From: Hufsiella ginkgonis
Lineage (GTDB): Bacteria > Bacteroidota > Bacteroidia > Sphingobacteriales > Sphingobacteriaceae
Direction: 5' to 3'
Assembly: GCF_009834915.1 (NCBI RefSeq)
Contig: NZ_WVHS01000001.1
Coordinates: forward strand, 248,001-312,000
DNA: 64,000 bases
Positions 29,755-38,968 of this stretch are shown piece by piece; within the stretch, counting starts at the first letter, position 1; every line of letters starts with the position of its first letter. The translations under genes and the position numbers were made by a program. The notes under the pieces were generated by a model. The model was given only the letters and a program-made list of their open reading frames with translations, was not told the origin of the DNA and searched no databases.

Positions 29755-30678
29755 ATGAGCAACATCCCGAACACCCCGCGCCTTGGCCTGCCAAACCTGG
29801 GCCTTGGCGTGGGTTTACGCAGCAAACATTATCAGCACCTGCTTCGTGAGCCTTTGCAGGTAGACTGGTTTGAGATCATTAGTGAGAACTACATCGACGA
29901 CTATGGCTTTTCCCGCCACGTGCTCGATCATGTGCGGGCCCAGGTACCCGTAGTAATGCACGGCGTATCCCTGTCTATTGGCAGTACGGATCCTTTAAAC
30001 CTGGATTACCTGGCTAAGCTTAAACAACTGGCGGATGAAATAGAACCAGCCTGGATATCAGACCACCTTTGCTGGACGGGCGTCCTGGGCGCCAACACGC
30101 ACGACCTGCTGCCCATGCCACTCACCGTAAAAAGCCTGAAGCACGTAACCGAACGTGTGGGGCAGGTGCAGGATATGCTGAAGCGACCGCTTGTGCTCGA
30201 AAATCCGTCTACTTATATCGAGTTCAGGAATAACGAGATGGCAGAATGGGAGTTTCTTTCCCAACTGGCAATTACCACGGGTTGCGGCTTGCTGCTGGAT
30301 GTGAACAATGTTTTTGTATCGGCCCACAACCACGGCTTTGATGCGGAGCAGTATATCAGCCACCTGCCTCATCATCACATTGTGCAAATACATTTGGCGG
30401 GCCCTACTGATTATGGTGATTTGCTGGTAGACACGCATGATCAGCCCGTACCGCACCAGGTATGGCAGCTTTACCAGCTGGCGCATCGTTTAACCGGCGG
30501 GGTAAGCACGCTACTGGAATGGGACGCCCGTATACCCGACTACCCCGACCTGGTAGCGGAGGTGTTTAAGGCCAGGCTGGTTTGGAACGGCAATATGCCC
30601 GCCACGCCGGTAAAGGCGTCGTCACAACCGCCGGTGGCACACCCGCTTAACGTTCTTGCTGCCACGGTTTATGAATGA
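29755..30678 (+). CDS. DUF692 family multinuclear non-heme iron oxidase (MNIO)
   Basis: The protein has 307 residues with a TIM-barrel DUF692 pattern and intact putative iron ligands: H69 in VMHGVSLS, D103-H104 in ISDHLCW, E149 in LVLENPS, D182/N184 in [10 protein letters not shown]213 in IHLAG, D226-H228 in DTHD and E255 in LLEWD. Characterised members (MbnB, TglH, ChrH) oxidise cysteine or related residues in ribosomal peptides. Here the nearest cysteine-rich partner is the preceding ferritin-like protein. The gene overlaps the DUF2063 start by eight bases, giving strong translational coupling. It carries a short N-terminal extension before the GVGLR motif. Confidence 0.92.
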   Translation: MSNIPNTPRLGLPNLGLGVGLRSKHYQHLLREPLQVDWFEIISENYIDDYGFSRHVLDHVRAQVPVVMHGVSLSIGSTDPLNLDYLAKLKQLADEIEPAWISDHLCWTGVLGANTHDLLPMPLTVKSLKHVTERVGQVQDMLKRPLVLENPSTYIEFRNNEMAEWEFLSQLAITTGCGLLLDVNNVFVSAHNHGFDAEQYISHLPHHHIVQIHLAGPTDYGDLLVDTHDQPVPHQVWQLYQLAHRLTGGVSTLLEWDARIPDYPDLVAEVFKARLVWNGNMPATPVKASSQPPVAHPLNVLAATVYE

Positions 30679-31525
30679 TGAAACACAGATACTGCAATGC
30701 TGGCTGGGTGAGATCATCTTAGCCCCCGGCAACCTCGACCAGAAGCTGGAGAGCGTTAGGGCACGCTACCAGGTACATGAACAGCAAGTAGTGGTCGGAA
30801 GCAGAGGAATACCGGCCTATTCGCGCCTGCATGTTTACACCTCCGGTTACGTAGCACGTCTTAAAGAATGCCTATCGGCCGATTTCCCGATACTCAAAAA
30901 GTTCCTGGGCGACGAGGTTTTTGACCGCTTTGTATCCGCGACGCTTATGTTTAGTCCATCGCGGTCCTATTCGTTATACGACCTGGGCTTAAACTTTCTC
31001 AGGTTCCTCGAAAATACCCGTCCCCGGCGTACCGATATGAGCCCGGAGCAACAAGTATTACTTGAGCTTCCACTGGCCATTGCCCGCGTGGAGCGCGCAC
31101 GCCAGGAGGTGCAACGGGCGCCCGGCACCGAGAAGATACCTCTCCCGCTGATCTCCGCCGCCGACCTGATGTTCCAGGATGCTGGCCTAAAGCTTGTTTT
31201 GCCCGCATCGGTGAAGGTCTTTCAGCTTAACTTCACCCTTAAAGATATGCTGGTTAAGCTTCAGAACGACCAGCCTTTTGAGCTCCCCGCCGCGCAAACG
31301 AGCTATATGGCCGTAGTCCGCGCAGACTATCGCCTCTACCTGCACGAGCTGGAAGCGTGGCAGTTCCATTTTCTTACCGCTACCGAGCATCACGTTAACT
31401 TTTACGAAGCCGCCCGCGACACCGCCGCTAAGGTGCAAAGACCTTCCGGCGAACTGCTGGCTGATCTTTGGATATGGCTATCTATCGCGGTAGCGCAGCG
31501 GTTGCTTATCGTTCAGGGATTGTAG
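30671..31525 (+). CDS. DUF2063 (HvfC/BufC-like) partner of the MNIO
   Basis: From ATG 30671 the protein has 284 residues. An upstream TTG at 30656 is less likely because 30671 gives the usual 8-base overlap with the MNIO stop. The N-terminal half shows the DUF2063 signature: [24 protein letters not shown], then [20 protein letters not shown]. The C-terminal half is variable. In known systems this protein forms a complex with the MNIO and helps peptide recognition. No metal or catalytic motif is evident. Confidence 0.85.
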   Translation: MNDETQILQCWLGEIILAPGNLDQKLESVRARYQVHEQQVVVGSRGIPAYSRLHVYTSGYVARLKECLSADFPILKKFLGDEVFDRFVSATLMFSPSRSYSLYDLGLNFLRFLENTRPRRTDMSPEQQVLLELPLAIARVERARQEVQRAPGTEKIPLPLISAADLMFQDAGLKLVLPASVKVFQLNFTLKDMLVKLQNDQPFELPAAQTSYMAVVRADYRLYLHELEAWQFHFLTATEHHVNFYEAARDTAAKVQRPSGELLADLWIWLSIAVAQRLLIVQGL

Positions 31526-31611
31526 CATAAGTACCGGAATTGCCACGAACCGGGGTTAGGTTACGTCATTTCTTCCGGCGACGGCTCAAATCTATCTGGT
31601 ATATTTATCCC

Positions 31612-32439
31612 GTGCCCAGGAAAACCTCACGCATCACCAAAAGGAAAAACGGCTTAAAATTTCCGTGGCGCGCCGTATTGATGATCGCGCTGGTGCTGCT
31701 GTCGCCCCTCTACTACGGCTATATTCTCAGCTTCTTTAGCGGGACCATCAGTTGGGTAAAAGATATCGGCGAACCCATGCATTACCGTATTTACCGCAGT
31801 TTCCAGATCCGCATCCCCACAAAACATACGGTACATGGCATCGATGTTTCTTATGCCCAGGGCCATATCGACTGGAAACGCGTAAGGCAAATGGAAGAAA
31901 ATAATGTACGTGTCAGCTTTGCTTTTATAAAAGCTACGGAGGGAGTTCTTCTTGTCGACCCGTATTTTAAACGCAACTGGCGCGAGGCGCCAAAAAACGG
32001 CATTACCTGCGGCGCCTATCATTTCTTCCGTCCGCAGAAAAACGGGACGTGGCAGGCGCGCTTCTTTATGCAAAATGTGCAATTTGAGAAAGGGGATCTG
32101 CCACCGGTAGTAGACGTAGAACGATTGGATGGCGCCACTCCCACAGTCATGCGTAAAGAGCTGCAGCGGTTCTTAACCCACGTAGAGCGCAAAACGGGTG
32201 TACGCCCCATAATTTATACCGGGTTGAGTTACTATAAAGATTACCTGGCCGGCCATTTTAACGACTACCCGCTGTGGATAGCGCACTATAACCAGCCCGT
32301 TCCCCGCCTCAGCAAGCAGGTAAAGTGGCATTTCTGGCAGCACTCCGAAACTGCCCGCGTAAATGGCATTAACCACGCAGTGGATTTCGACGCGTTTAAC
32401 GGGGATAGTGTGAAGTTTAGGGAAATGTTGATCAGGTGA
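31612..32439 (+). CDS. GH25 lysozyme-like protein, membrane-anchored
   Basis: Start chosen at GTG 31612 (MPRKTSRITKRKNG), which gives 275 residues; a TTG at 31540 would add residues unlike the family. One membrane segment lies at about residues 22-43 (AVLMIALVLLSPLYYGYIL), after a basic cytoplasmic head. The GH25 catalytic domain follows: HGIDVSYAQGHIDW, FAFIKATEG, GAYHFF, the catalytic DVE in PPVVDVERLDG and WIAHYNQP. It cleaves the beta-1,4 bond of peptidoglycan after MurNAc. It starts 86 bases after the DUF2063 gene, so it may share the transcript. Its role in the cluster is unclear. Confidence 0.85.
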   Translation: MPRKTSRITKRKNGLKFPWRAVLMIALVLLSPLYYGYILSFFSGTISWVKDIGEPMHYRIYRSFQIRIPTKHTVHGIDVSYAQGHIDWKRVRQMEENNVRVSFAFIKATEGVLLVDPYFKRNWREAPKNGITCGAYHFFRPQKNGTWQARFFMQNVQFEKGDLPPVVDVERLDGATPTVMRKELQRFLTHVERKTGVRPIIYTGLSYYKDYLAGHFNDYPLWIAHYNQPVPRLSKQVKWHFWQHSETARVNGINHAVDFDAFNGDSVKFREMLIR

Positions 32440-32475
32440 CAGTTATTGGTTGACGGCTAACAGTTTAATAATGTT

Positions 32476-33080
32476 AAGATGCTCTCGGGTCTACAGTTAC
32501 CAAGAGTTCGGCTAAGGGCATATTCCACTACTTGTGAGTCTTTATATTTACATAGCAGTATGCCGATGCCCGGATTCTCTTTATCTTTTTTATGTCCCGA
32601 TAAGAGCTTCCAGGTAAAAATTAAGTTGACCCAAGTGTTCTGGCTTAAACTTGTCAGCTTTCAACTCGAAAGTTGCAAGACATCGCAAATCACGATGGTA
32701 AAACAGAAGATCAATATGGAAGTCGCTGTTCCCTACCTGTACTTTGTATACCTGATTTCCTTCGTTATTCCGGTATTTTGTAGGCGTTTGTAATTGTGTC
32801 ATCGGTGATAACACAATTTGAAGGTCTTATAAGCTCATAGAATTGCCTCATCCGATACAAACCCATTCTATCAAACCCTTTCAGTTCCGGATGCTTAGCT
32901 GAAATGTATAAGGCCAGCTCATCGACGGCTTTATCACCCCAGTTGGCGTTACCTATCCGCGCACTAATGTATTCATCAACATGCCAAAAAGGTTAATTAA
33001 CTTAGTGTTCACCGTTTTTACCGCATTATTTCTAGCCTTATAATAAGCCCGGCGATCTCCTTGAATTGCTCTTCTTTTAT
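32476..33080 (-). pseudogene. DUF1016 (YhcG-type PDDEXK) nuclease, decayed
   Basis: The fragments lie in order on the minus strand but in different frames. They are QFKEIAGLI and KARNNAVKTVNTKLINLF (about 33070-32995), WHVDEYISARIGNANWGDKA to GLYRMRQFYELIRPS (about 32990-32840), then FHIDLLFYHRDLRC, FELKADKFKPEHLGQLNFYLEAL (32814-32590) and NPGIGILLCKYKDSQVVEYA. The last shows the PDDEXK core of the family. At least three frameshifts and an apparent deletion of the middle show that the gene is not functional. Intact homologues are common accessory nucleases in mobile regions. Confidence 0.75.
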
Positions 33081-33263
33081 AATATAGATAGCTAGAGTGG
33101 TATCTGTCGGGCTCCTTTGGGGCTAGATTTAACGATACCAGCAACCCACATTGCGCCAGCTTGAATAAGGTCATCATTCCTGTTTTTGATTTGACGAAAC
33201 AATTCCTATTTTAGTCTAAAACTAAAAGATGCCCGTAATCAAAAACAACCTCATACTGACGGC

Positions 33264-33529
33264 ATGAGCGGACAGCTAAATAAACAGCTGGTGATAAAAC
33301 AATACGGCGACCGTACCGTGGTAACCCATACCCGGATATGAGCAAAGTGAAACTGAGCGACAGACAGATCTCGGCAAACATCGATTTTACGCGGGCTGTA
33401 GATTTTGCCCGGCGCGTAAAAGAAAGTCCTGAACTAACTGCCTGGATAATAGCCACTGCAAAAAAGGTCAACTTCTTTACTGTGCGGCAATCGCCTACTT
33501 CCGGACGAAAAAAGGGAAAGCTGGACTAG
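33264..33529 (+). pseudogene. Small split ORF, MSGQLNKQLVIKQYGDRTVV family remnant
   Basis: Frame one reads MSGQLNKQLVIKQYGDRTVVTH and stops at 33339-33341. The next frame begins at 33338 as MSKVKLSDRQISANIDFTRAVDFA. Joined, they look like a small Bacteroidota protein family of unknown function whose members have a (P)DMSKVK motif right after VVT. One or two indels near 33330 separate the halves. The C-terminal end is probably also altered. I regard it as a remnant. Confidence 0.45.
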
Positions 33530-33747
33530 CCCTACCGGGTCCCGCGAGGCTCCGCACGGGCACCCGTAACGCACAACGGAAGATCAAGGCGGGACGAAGG
33601 ACTGATGGAAAGTGGGATTGCTAAGACAAGCTACATTGGATATAGAAGCTTGAAAGACGCACGGTAAGGTGAACATCCAATGAAAAAACGCAGAATATAA
33701 ACTAAAAAACTATTCCTGTAAATAAAAACTTGTCTCATACGGAATAA
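33530..33747. other. Intergenic, no gene recognised
   Basis: The first 60 bases are GC-rich with short complementary stretches around GGGTCCCGCGAGG. The rest turns AT-rich toward the beta-helix gene, where its promoter should lie. I see no RNA or protein gene with support. Confidence 0.4.
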
Positions 33748-35730
33748 ATGGTCGAAAATGAATACACTATGAGTAAATCTTGGCAGTCTTGCCGGGTAAG
33801 GAAAAATGCAAACGATGCACTTGAATATTTCCCGGATAATTACGGCAATATTATACCAGATTTCGGTGACGTAGGGTGCCATTATGACGGCAATAGAACG
33901 ATACCTTTATTTCCGGTTGTCATGGTGTTAACGGCGCTAGCGGGCGATAATACATTATTGATCCAGGACGCAATTGACGAACTTTCACTAAGGGATCCAA
34001 ATGCCGACGGAACCAGGGGAGCAATACTTCTTACCCGTGGAACTTATTCGATAGCTGGCGAAATCCAGATAACGGCAAACGGTATAGTTTTGAGAGGCGA
34101 AGGATGCGGAACCAGGCTTGTAGCGACTGGTAGCCCTAAATCCTTGATAGCTATATGCGGATCCGGATCGAGAGAACAATATAGCGGTTCATACAAAAAT
34201 GTTGTTGACGAATTTGTACCGATTGGAAGCTTAGTGGTATGCCTCGACAATACAACGGGTTTAATAGAAGGGGACCAGGTATTACTAACCGTACAGGCGA
34301 CAGACTCATGGTTGACGGCGATCGGAATGAACCAAATTCCTGCACGAATGGGCACTAAACAATGGACACCGGAAAATTACCGCCTGGATTTTGAAAGAAG
34401 CGTGGTAGCAATTCGAGGCAATGCCGTTGAACTTAACTACCCGATCGTTATGGAAATAGATCAGCGATTTGGCGGTGTAACGTTGGTAAAATGTACTTTT
34501 AACAACAGGGTGAACTTTTCGGGCATTGAGTCGCTGCAACTCGAAGCGGTTACTGAACCACTACTTGCTAACATATCCCCTTGCGTCGCCATCAGCATAG
34601 ACAAAGCGGAGTATTGTTGGATTACCAGTATTACGGCGCTAAATTTTTCCGGTAGTGCGGTAAAAGCCGATCACCTGGCCAAAAACATCACGGTTAGGGA
34701 TGCCGTCTGCATCAATGCTGAAACGACAAGCGATACGGGCCGGCGCTATTCGTTCCAGAATAACGGGCAATTAAACCTTTTTATGAATCTTGTTGCTCTC
34801 CGCGGTCGGCATGACTATGTAACAGGAGCAAAGACCCTCGGTCCCAATGTATTTTTTAACTGTACATCGATACTCGCAAACAGTGATATCGGCCCTCATG
34901 AAAGATGGTCAGCCGGCACTTTATATGACAACGTGACAACAGATTATAAGATTAATGTGCAAAACCGAGGTAATTGGGGAACCGGGCAGGGCTGGACGGG
35001 TGTTACCCAAGTCCTTTGGAATTGTAAAGGACTGAGTGCGAGCGTTGAGTCACCGCCTGTCTCCGGGAAAAATTATGCGATAGGTTTCTTCGGCCAACGG
35101 TCATTCGGTCGTAATTTTCAGGAAAAATTAATTGGTGATTACAATGCGCTGCCGCATGGCGAATGGGAGGGACTTAATGTGCCGGGGTTAGATCCGTGGT
35201 CATTATACCTGGCTCAATCAGTTCCAGGAGGTAACCAACCAGCACCTCCCGGTAAGAAAAACGCTTATGCCGTGGTTTCGCGTATTATGATCAATTTGGC
35301 GACCACAGCGGCATCGGATATGGACTTGATCAACACGATCGCAGTGTACCTGGTGGCAATTGCATGCAAAGCTTATATTGAGGGCGGTCAGGTATTCGGG
35401 CCGGGGAATAGCTTGCTTAACGCTTATTTAGCGGGCGGTCACCCAGCGGACGCCCCTATGGATGATTATGGTATGGGTGAAATCATTACGGAAGTATGGC
35501 ACGAAAGTTATACTAACCATCATGCCGGCTGGAAAGCCTGGCAACAATTATGCTCACAAGAAATAAATGACAGCGATAATGGCGGTCTCACCCTTATCAG
35601 GTTAATTGGGGTGATCTTCGATTCACTGGAAATTTCGGCCCAAAACGCGCAGATAATAAATTCCGGCATTTACACGGATCTTTTAGCCAGGGTAATGAAT
35701 GACGGGGTTATTGATCAGGGGCAATCCTGA
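33748..35730 (+). CDS. Right-handed beta-helix (pectate-lyase-like) protein
   Basis: The protein has 660 residues without a clear signal peptide. Residues 90-400 carry the repeating short beta-strand pattern of pectin-lyase-fold proteins: RGTYSIAGEIQITANGIVLRGEG, then INYPIVMEID-like coils, GVTLVKCTFNN and AKNITVRDAV. A region near residues 335-420 ends in GPHERWSAGTLYDNV, a segment found in several beta-helix carbohydrate-active proteins. The C-terminal 150 residues are of another kind and mostly helical. Substrate is unknown. The start could also be ATG 33769. The 3' end overlaps the convergent glycosyltransferase by 23 bases. Confidence 0.65.
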   Translation: MVENEYTMSKSWQSCRVRKNANDALEYFPDNYGNIIPDFGDVGCHYDGNRTIPLFPVVMVLTALAGDNTLLIQDAIDELSLRDPNADGTRGAILLTRGTYSIAGEIQITANGIVLRGEGCGTRLVATGSPKSLIAICGSGSREQYSGSYKNVVDEFVPIGSLVVCLDNTTGLIEGDQVLLTVQATDSWLTAIGMNQIPARMGTKQWTPENYRLDFERSVVAIRGNAVELNYPIVMEIDQRFGGVTLVKCTFNNRVNFSGIESLQLEAVTEPLLANISPCVAISIDKAEYCWITSITALNFSGSAVKADHLAKNITVRDAVCINAETTSDTGRRYSFQNNGQLNLFMNLVALRGRHDYVTGAKTLGPNVFFNCTSILANSDIGPHERWSAGTLYDNVTTDYKINVQNRGNWGTGQGWTGVTQVLWNCKGLSASVESPPVSGKNYAIGFFGQRSFGRNFQEKLIGDYNALPHGEWEGLNVPGLDPWSLYLAQSVPGGNQPAPPGKKNAYAVVSRIMINLATTAASDMDLINTIAVYLVAIACKAYIEGGQVFGPGNSLLNAYLAGGHPADAPMDDYGMGEIITEVWHESYTNHHAGWKAWQQLCSQEINDSDNGGLTLIRLIGVIFDSLEISAQNAQIINSGIYTDLLARVMNDGVIDQGQS

Positions 35731-37033
35731 CCAATTTAAACGGGAGATTGCGTGCGTGTACGGCAAGCGACGAGTGCTTGATATCCAATTTATTTTCTTG
35801 AATAAGCCGAAAATCAATTGTCCATCGCCACATTAAAAAATCTCTTAGTTTGCTGCCGATCATGGTGTCGGGGTGTGTGGTCAGAGAGTTAGGTCTCTTA
35901 AACCTGATGTAGAAAAAATCGTCCGCGTTTCCCGATCTAAGGTAAAAATAGGACCTCAGGAGAAATTGACTGTCGTAACCGAATTTCCTGTCGGTCGAAA
36001 ACCCGCCTGTTCTCAAATAAGATTCCCTGGTAATTAATGCAGTTGGATGATAAAGTGAATGAAAATATCTTTTCTCTAATGATTGGGACGCATCGAACGG
36101 GAACCGTATCGCCTCAACACATTTATCAAACTGGTTAATTCTTAACTCATGGCAGCCGATCATATCAAGTTTCCTGGAATGCAGCTCTTCCATTTGTCTG
36201 CTGAACCGACCGTCGAGTGAGATATCATCAGAATCCTGGAAAAACACGAACCTCGCTGTAGCTGTGCTGATGGACTCGTGTCGTGCGGGATAGGGTCCTG
36301 TGTTCAACGGCGTGTTCTTAAAAACATTCAGCGTGCAACAAAGATCCGGCACCGCTTGATTGAAGGGTTTGTAACTGCGGTCGTCAAAACACAAATTGAT
36401 TGAAGCTGGTACGACCTTATTACCCTCAAAAGACGAAAGACAACGTTTCAGCAAATTAAGTGGGCCTTTATGGGGAATCACCACCAGGCTATCGCACAGA
36501 TGCCGTTCGGTATCGGTGCCCGAATCGGCTTTTGTTAAAGGCTTACCGATCTGCAAAACAGAAATCCCGCCTGGCCGGCTTCCATTCACTTTAGCCGTGA
36601 CGACCCTGTAAAGCAAGTTTATGAAACTATTTCCGATACTAAAAGCAAATGATTTTACTCCCGCACTTTCATGGAGAATAAAAGAACCGATCCTGCCATC
36701 CTGTCTGGGGCCGAATAGCGGCGGAGCGAGGTAAGGGATAATGATCGTGAGCGGGCTGCCGGTTTCGCTTTTTAATTCATCTGCCAGAGAGGTGGTTTCA
36801 AAATTATTCGATTGAGAGATGAACGCCAGTTTATACACGCTATGCGCTTTTACAACCTTATGGAGATATTTTCTTACGCCTCTGTAATGCAGCGTGGTCT
36901 CAGTGTGCCGGCAGTTTTCGCCGAGCAGCACGATGGTGTTTAGCGGGGTATCCAAGTCCCGGGCGTTAAAATGGGCGCGGGAGGTGAGGATAACCAACAA
37001 TCGAGGATCGTCTTTCGCCACCTTCATAAACAC
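35708..37033 (-). CDS. GT2 family glycosyltransferase with extra N-terminal domain
   Basis: The protein has 441 residues. The C-terminal part (about 185-400) is a GT-A fold family 2 domain: VVIPHKGPLNLLKRCLSS, the metal-binding FFQDSDD, and the later ITRESYLRTGGFS. The N-terminal 180 residues (VILTSRAHFNARDLD) do not match a family I know. It is the last gene of the minus-strand operon that also encodes the C39 exporter. It overlaps the upstream unknown gene by ten bases. Glycosylation of the exported peptide or of a surface sugar are both possible. Confidence 0.75.
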   Translation of the reverse strand: MFMKVAKDDPRLLVILTSRAHFNARDLDTPLNTIVLLGENCRHTETTLHYRGVRKYLHKVVKAHSVYKLAFISQSNNFETTSLADELKSETGSPLTIIIPYLAPPLFGPRQDGRIGSFILHESAGVKSFAFSIGNSFINLLYRVVTAKVNGSRPGGISVLQIGKPLTKADSGTDTERHLCDSLVVIPHKGPLNLLKRCLSSFEGNKVVPASINLCFDDRSYKPFNQAVPDLCCTLNVFKNTPLNTGPYPARHESISTATARFVFFQDSDDISLDGRFSRQMEELHSRKLDMIGCHELRINQFDKCVEAIRFPFDASQSLEKRYFHSLYHPTALITRESYLRTGGFSTDRKFGYDSQFLLRSYFYLRSGNADDFFYIRFKRPNSLTTHPDTMIGSKLRDFLMWRWTIDFRLIQENKLDIKHSSLAVHARNLPFKLVRIAPDQ

Positions 37034-37872
37034 TGATCCCCGTGATTAACCTGGCAGGCTGCCAGTGCGTTATTTAAAAAGCAGTTCAGCAGCATCTTCG
37101 ATTCTTCGCCGAGCCCAACCTGTTCATTTATTATTTGTACCAGGTGACTGTCATGAGCGGTTTCGGGCGAACCAATCGTTAATGGTTCACAAAGCGCCAG
37201 CCAGGCGCCCATCCATGATGTACTCTTCGCTACTATTATTTCATCACTTAGCATAACCTCCCGGGCTATTTCTACCAGGAGATCCTCTTGTAGTAAATAT
37301 TCATTAAACAAGTCTTCCTCGTGTTTTACAGACGGTTTCGTTAGTTGGTGAACGGCCGCATAATTGTAATTGCGATGGGAGAAGTGCACAATTCTCCTTT
37401 TCCGGATCATCCCAAGATATAGATAAAAAGCAAAGGTGATGATCGATTCGTCATCGATCTCGTTACTGCCCATGGCTTCGATGAGAATTGCTGAAAATTT
37501 TGTCCGCAACGGGTCCCGGTCTTTGGCGATATGGAGCCCGTACCGGACAGTATTAGCAGGAAATGGCATAAAAATGCCAGGCACGGGCAGCACGATCTCA
37601 TCTACCGTGAAGTTATAGCTGATAAAAAAATCTTTGAAAAACAGGTCGGCGTTTTTAGCAATTGTCCTGGCTTGCTGATTATCACACCATAGCACCAGGA
37701 GAATATGTTCGCCGCGAATATCGCTGAGCCGTATTTCCAGGTCGTGCACCTGTGACATATGACGTTCCAGGAAAACCTCCACCCCTTTTTTCAGTAAATG
37801 GTGGAAGTGCCGCTTAACACAAAACAGGGAAACAGATACCCCTACTATATCTGTCGTCATACCAGCCCGCAT
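37024..37872 (-). CDS. Unknown protein in exporter/glycosyltransferase operon
   Basis: The protein has 282 residues with no signal peptide or membrane segment. The first 100 residues (VSLFCVKRHFHHLLKKGVEV, then LLVLWCDNQQ) and the VRYGLHIAK stretch faintly resemble the thiopeptide-type/SpaB C-terminal domain that performs glutamyl elimination in lanthipeptide dehydratases. This is only a weak, remembered pattern. The gene overlaps both neighbours (10 and 16 bases), so it is a firm part of the operon. I assign no function. Confidence 0.55.
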   Translation of the reverse strand: MRAGMTTDIVGVSVSLFCVKRHFHHLLKKGVEVFLERHMSQVHDLEIRLSDIRGEHILLVLWCDNQQARTIAKNADLFFKDFFISYNFTVDEIVLPVPGIFMPFPANTVRYGLHIAKDRDPLRTKFSAILIEAMGSNEIDDESIITFAFYLYLGMIRKRRIVHFSHRNYNYAAVHQLTKPSVKHEEDLFNEYLLQEDLLVEIAREVMLSDEIIVAKSTSWMGAWLALCEPLTIGSPETAHDSHLVQIINEQVGLGEESKMLLNCFLNNALAACQVNHGDQCL

Positions 37873-38966
37873 ACATTAAGTTGTTCCCATTGGCCAAATC
37901 CATGCGGATTGACTACAATGATCCTTTCACGCAGGTTCCTCTCCATAATACATCTGTTTGGATAGAAATAAATAAATTCGGCCATCCCCGCCTCTGCTTG
38001 CGGATCAGCCATCCTGTAAAAAACATGCCCTGAGCCTGCGGCGTTCAACCTGCGGCCATGGTCTGAAATACTTAATGAAAGACTTCCGCCAAAGTCATCC
38101 AACAAGAAAAAGTCACCACCGGTATTCTGCCAACTCCCCATTAACAACCTGTCGCCGTTCAGTTTATGAGCAAATTTATGCTTGGGTTTTTGATAAGCCT
38201 GCCTATAATCGCCGGAGGCTGCCGTATTACGATCTATCAATATTCCGCGTTCGAACCTGCCGCTTTCATACAGCCTGATGAATTCAGACATGGATGGCGT
38301 AATAAAATGCATGAACCATCCGAAAAGCGCCGATCCATCTTTTAAAGTATAGCGTTCCTCGTCTGTATGGGCAATAAATTCCAGATAGGCGGGATCGTCT
38401 ATGAAAACTCGCTTATTTCCAGCCATCTCTACCCTGTTAACTAAATCCCAATCTTCGAACCCGTAATCCGTCATTGTCTCATCAAATCCCCCTGCCTGCA
38501 TGAAGGTATTCTTTCTGAGGCAAACTTTTCCGTACACATCTTTCGCAGGATGATAATCTGGCCGGGTTTTAAAATAATCTACCGTAGTTAAAATGATGTT
38601 CTTATCTTTAACGAACTCGTCGTTCACATACTTTGCAAAGTTTTCGCCGGTATAGTGATCTGCATTGATATTGCAAACGATCTCGCCTTTGGCGAGCTTA
38701 AAGGCCATGTTTTTGGCATGGCTATGGCTGAACTTTTGAGGTTCCACTGTGTGATAGTAGCTTACTTTTCCGTTCGCGAGGTATGGCTGCATATTTCCGA
38801 TCATCCATTCATGCATACCATCCTGGGAATTATAATTGAGCACAACAAACTCAAGCTCTTCATAACCTGAATTATTATTAATATTTCGCAGCAAAGTTTC
38901 TTTGAGCTGGTTCAAGCGGTTCATGCAAACGATACAGAAGGAGATCCGGTAGTTTATCATTCTCAC
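37857..38966 (-). CDS. GT2 family glycosyltransferase (galactosyltransferase-like)
   Basis: This 369-residue GT-A enzyme begins ISFCIVCMNRLNQLKETL, with the family 2 nucleotide-binding start. NINADHYTGENF contains the DxD-like pair, and FDETMTDYGFEDWDLVNR is the typical acceptor-side ED motif of polypeptide or chondroitin-type galactosyltransferases. No membrane segment is seen. It sits directly between the HlyD adaptor and the unknown protein in the operon. Confidence 0.85.
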   Translation of the reverse strand: MRMINYRISFCIVCMNRLNQLKETLLRNINNNSGYEELEFVVLNYNSQDGMHEWMIGNMQPYLANGKVSYYHTVEPQKFSHSHAKNMAFKLAKGEIVCNINADHYTGENFAKYVNDEFVKDKNIILTTVDYFKTRPDYHPAKDVYGKVCLRKNTFMQAGGFDETMTDYGFEDWDLVNRVEMAGNKRVFIDDPAYLEFIAHTDEERYTLKDGSALFGWFMHFITPSMSEFIRLYESGRFERGILIDRNTAASGDYRQAYQKPKHKFAHKLNGDRLLMGSWQNTGGDFFLLDDFGGSLSLSISDHGRRLNAAGSGHVFYRMADPQAEAGMAEFIYFYPNRCIMERNLRERIIVVNPHGFGQWEQLNVCGLV

Positions 38967-38968
38967 TA

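Noticed and set aside
33530-33747. Group II intron or tRNA remnant
   Set aside because: Short GC-rich complementary pieces exist, but I could not build a convincing cloverleaf or intron domain.
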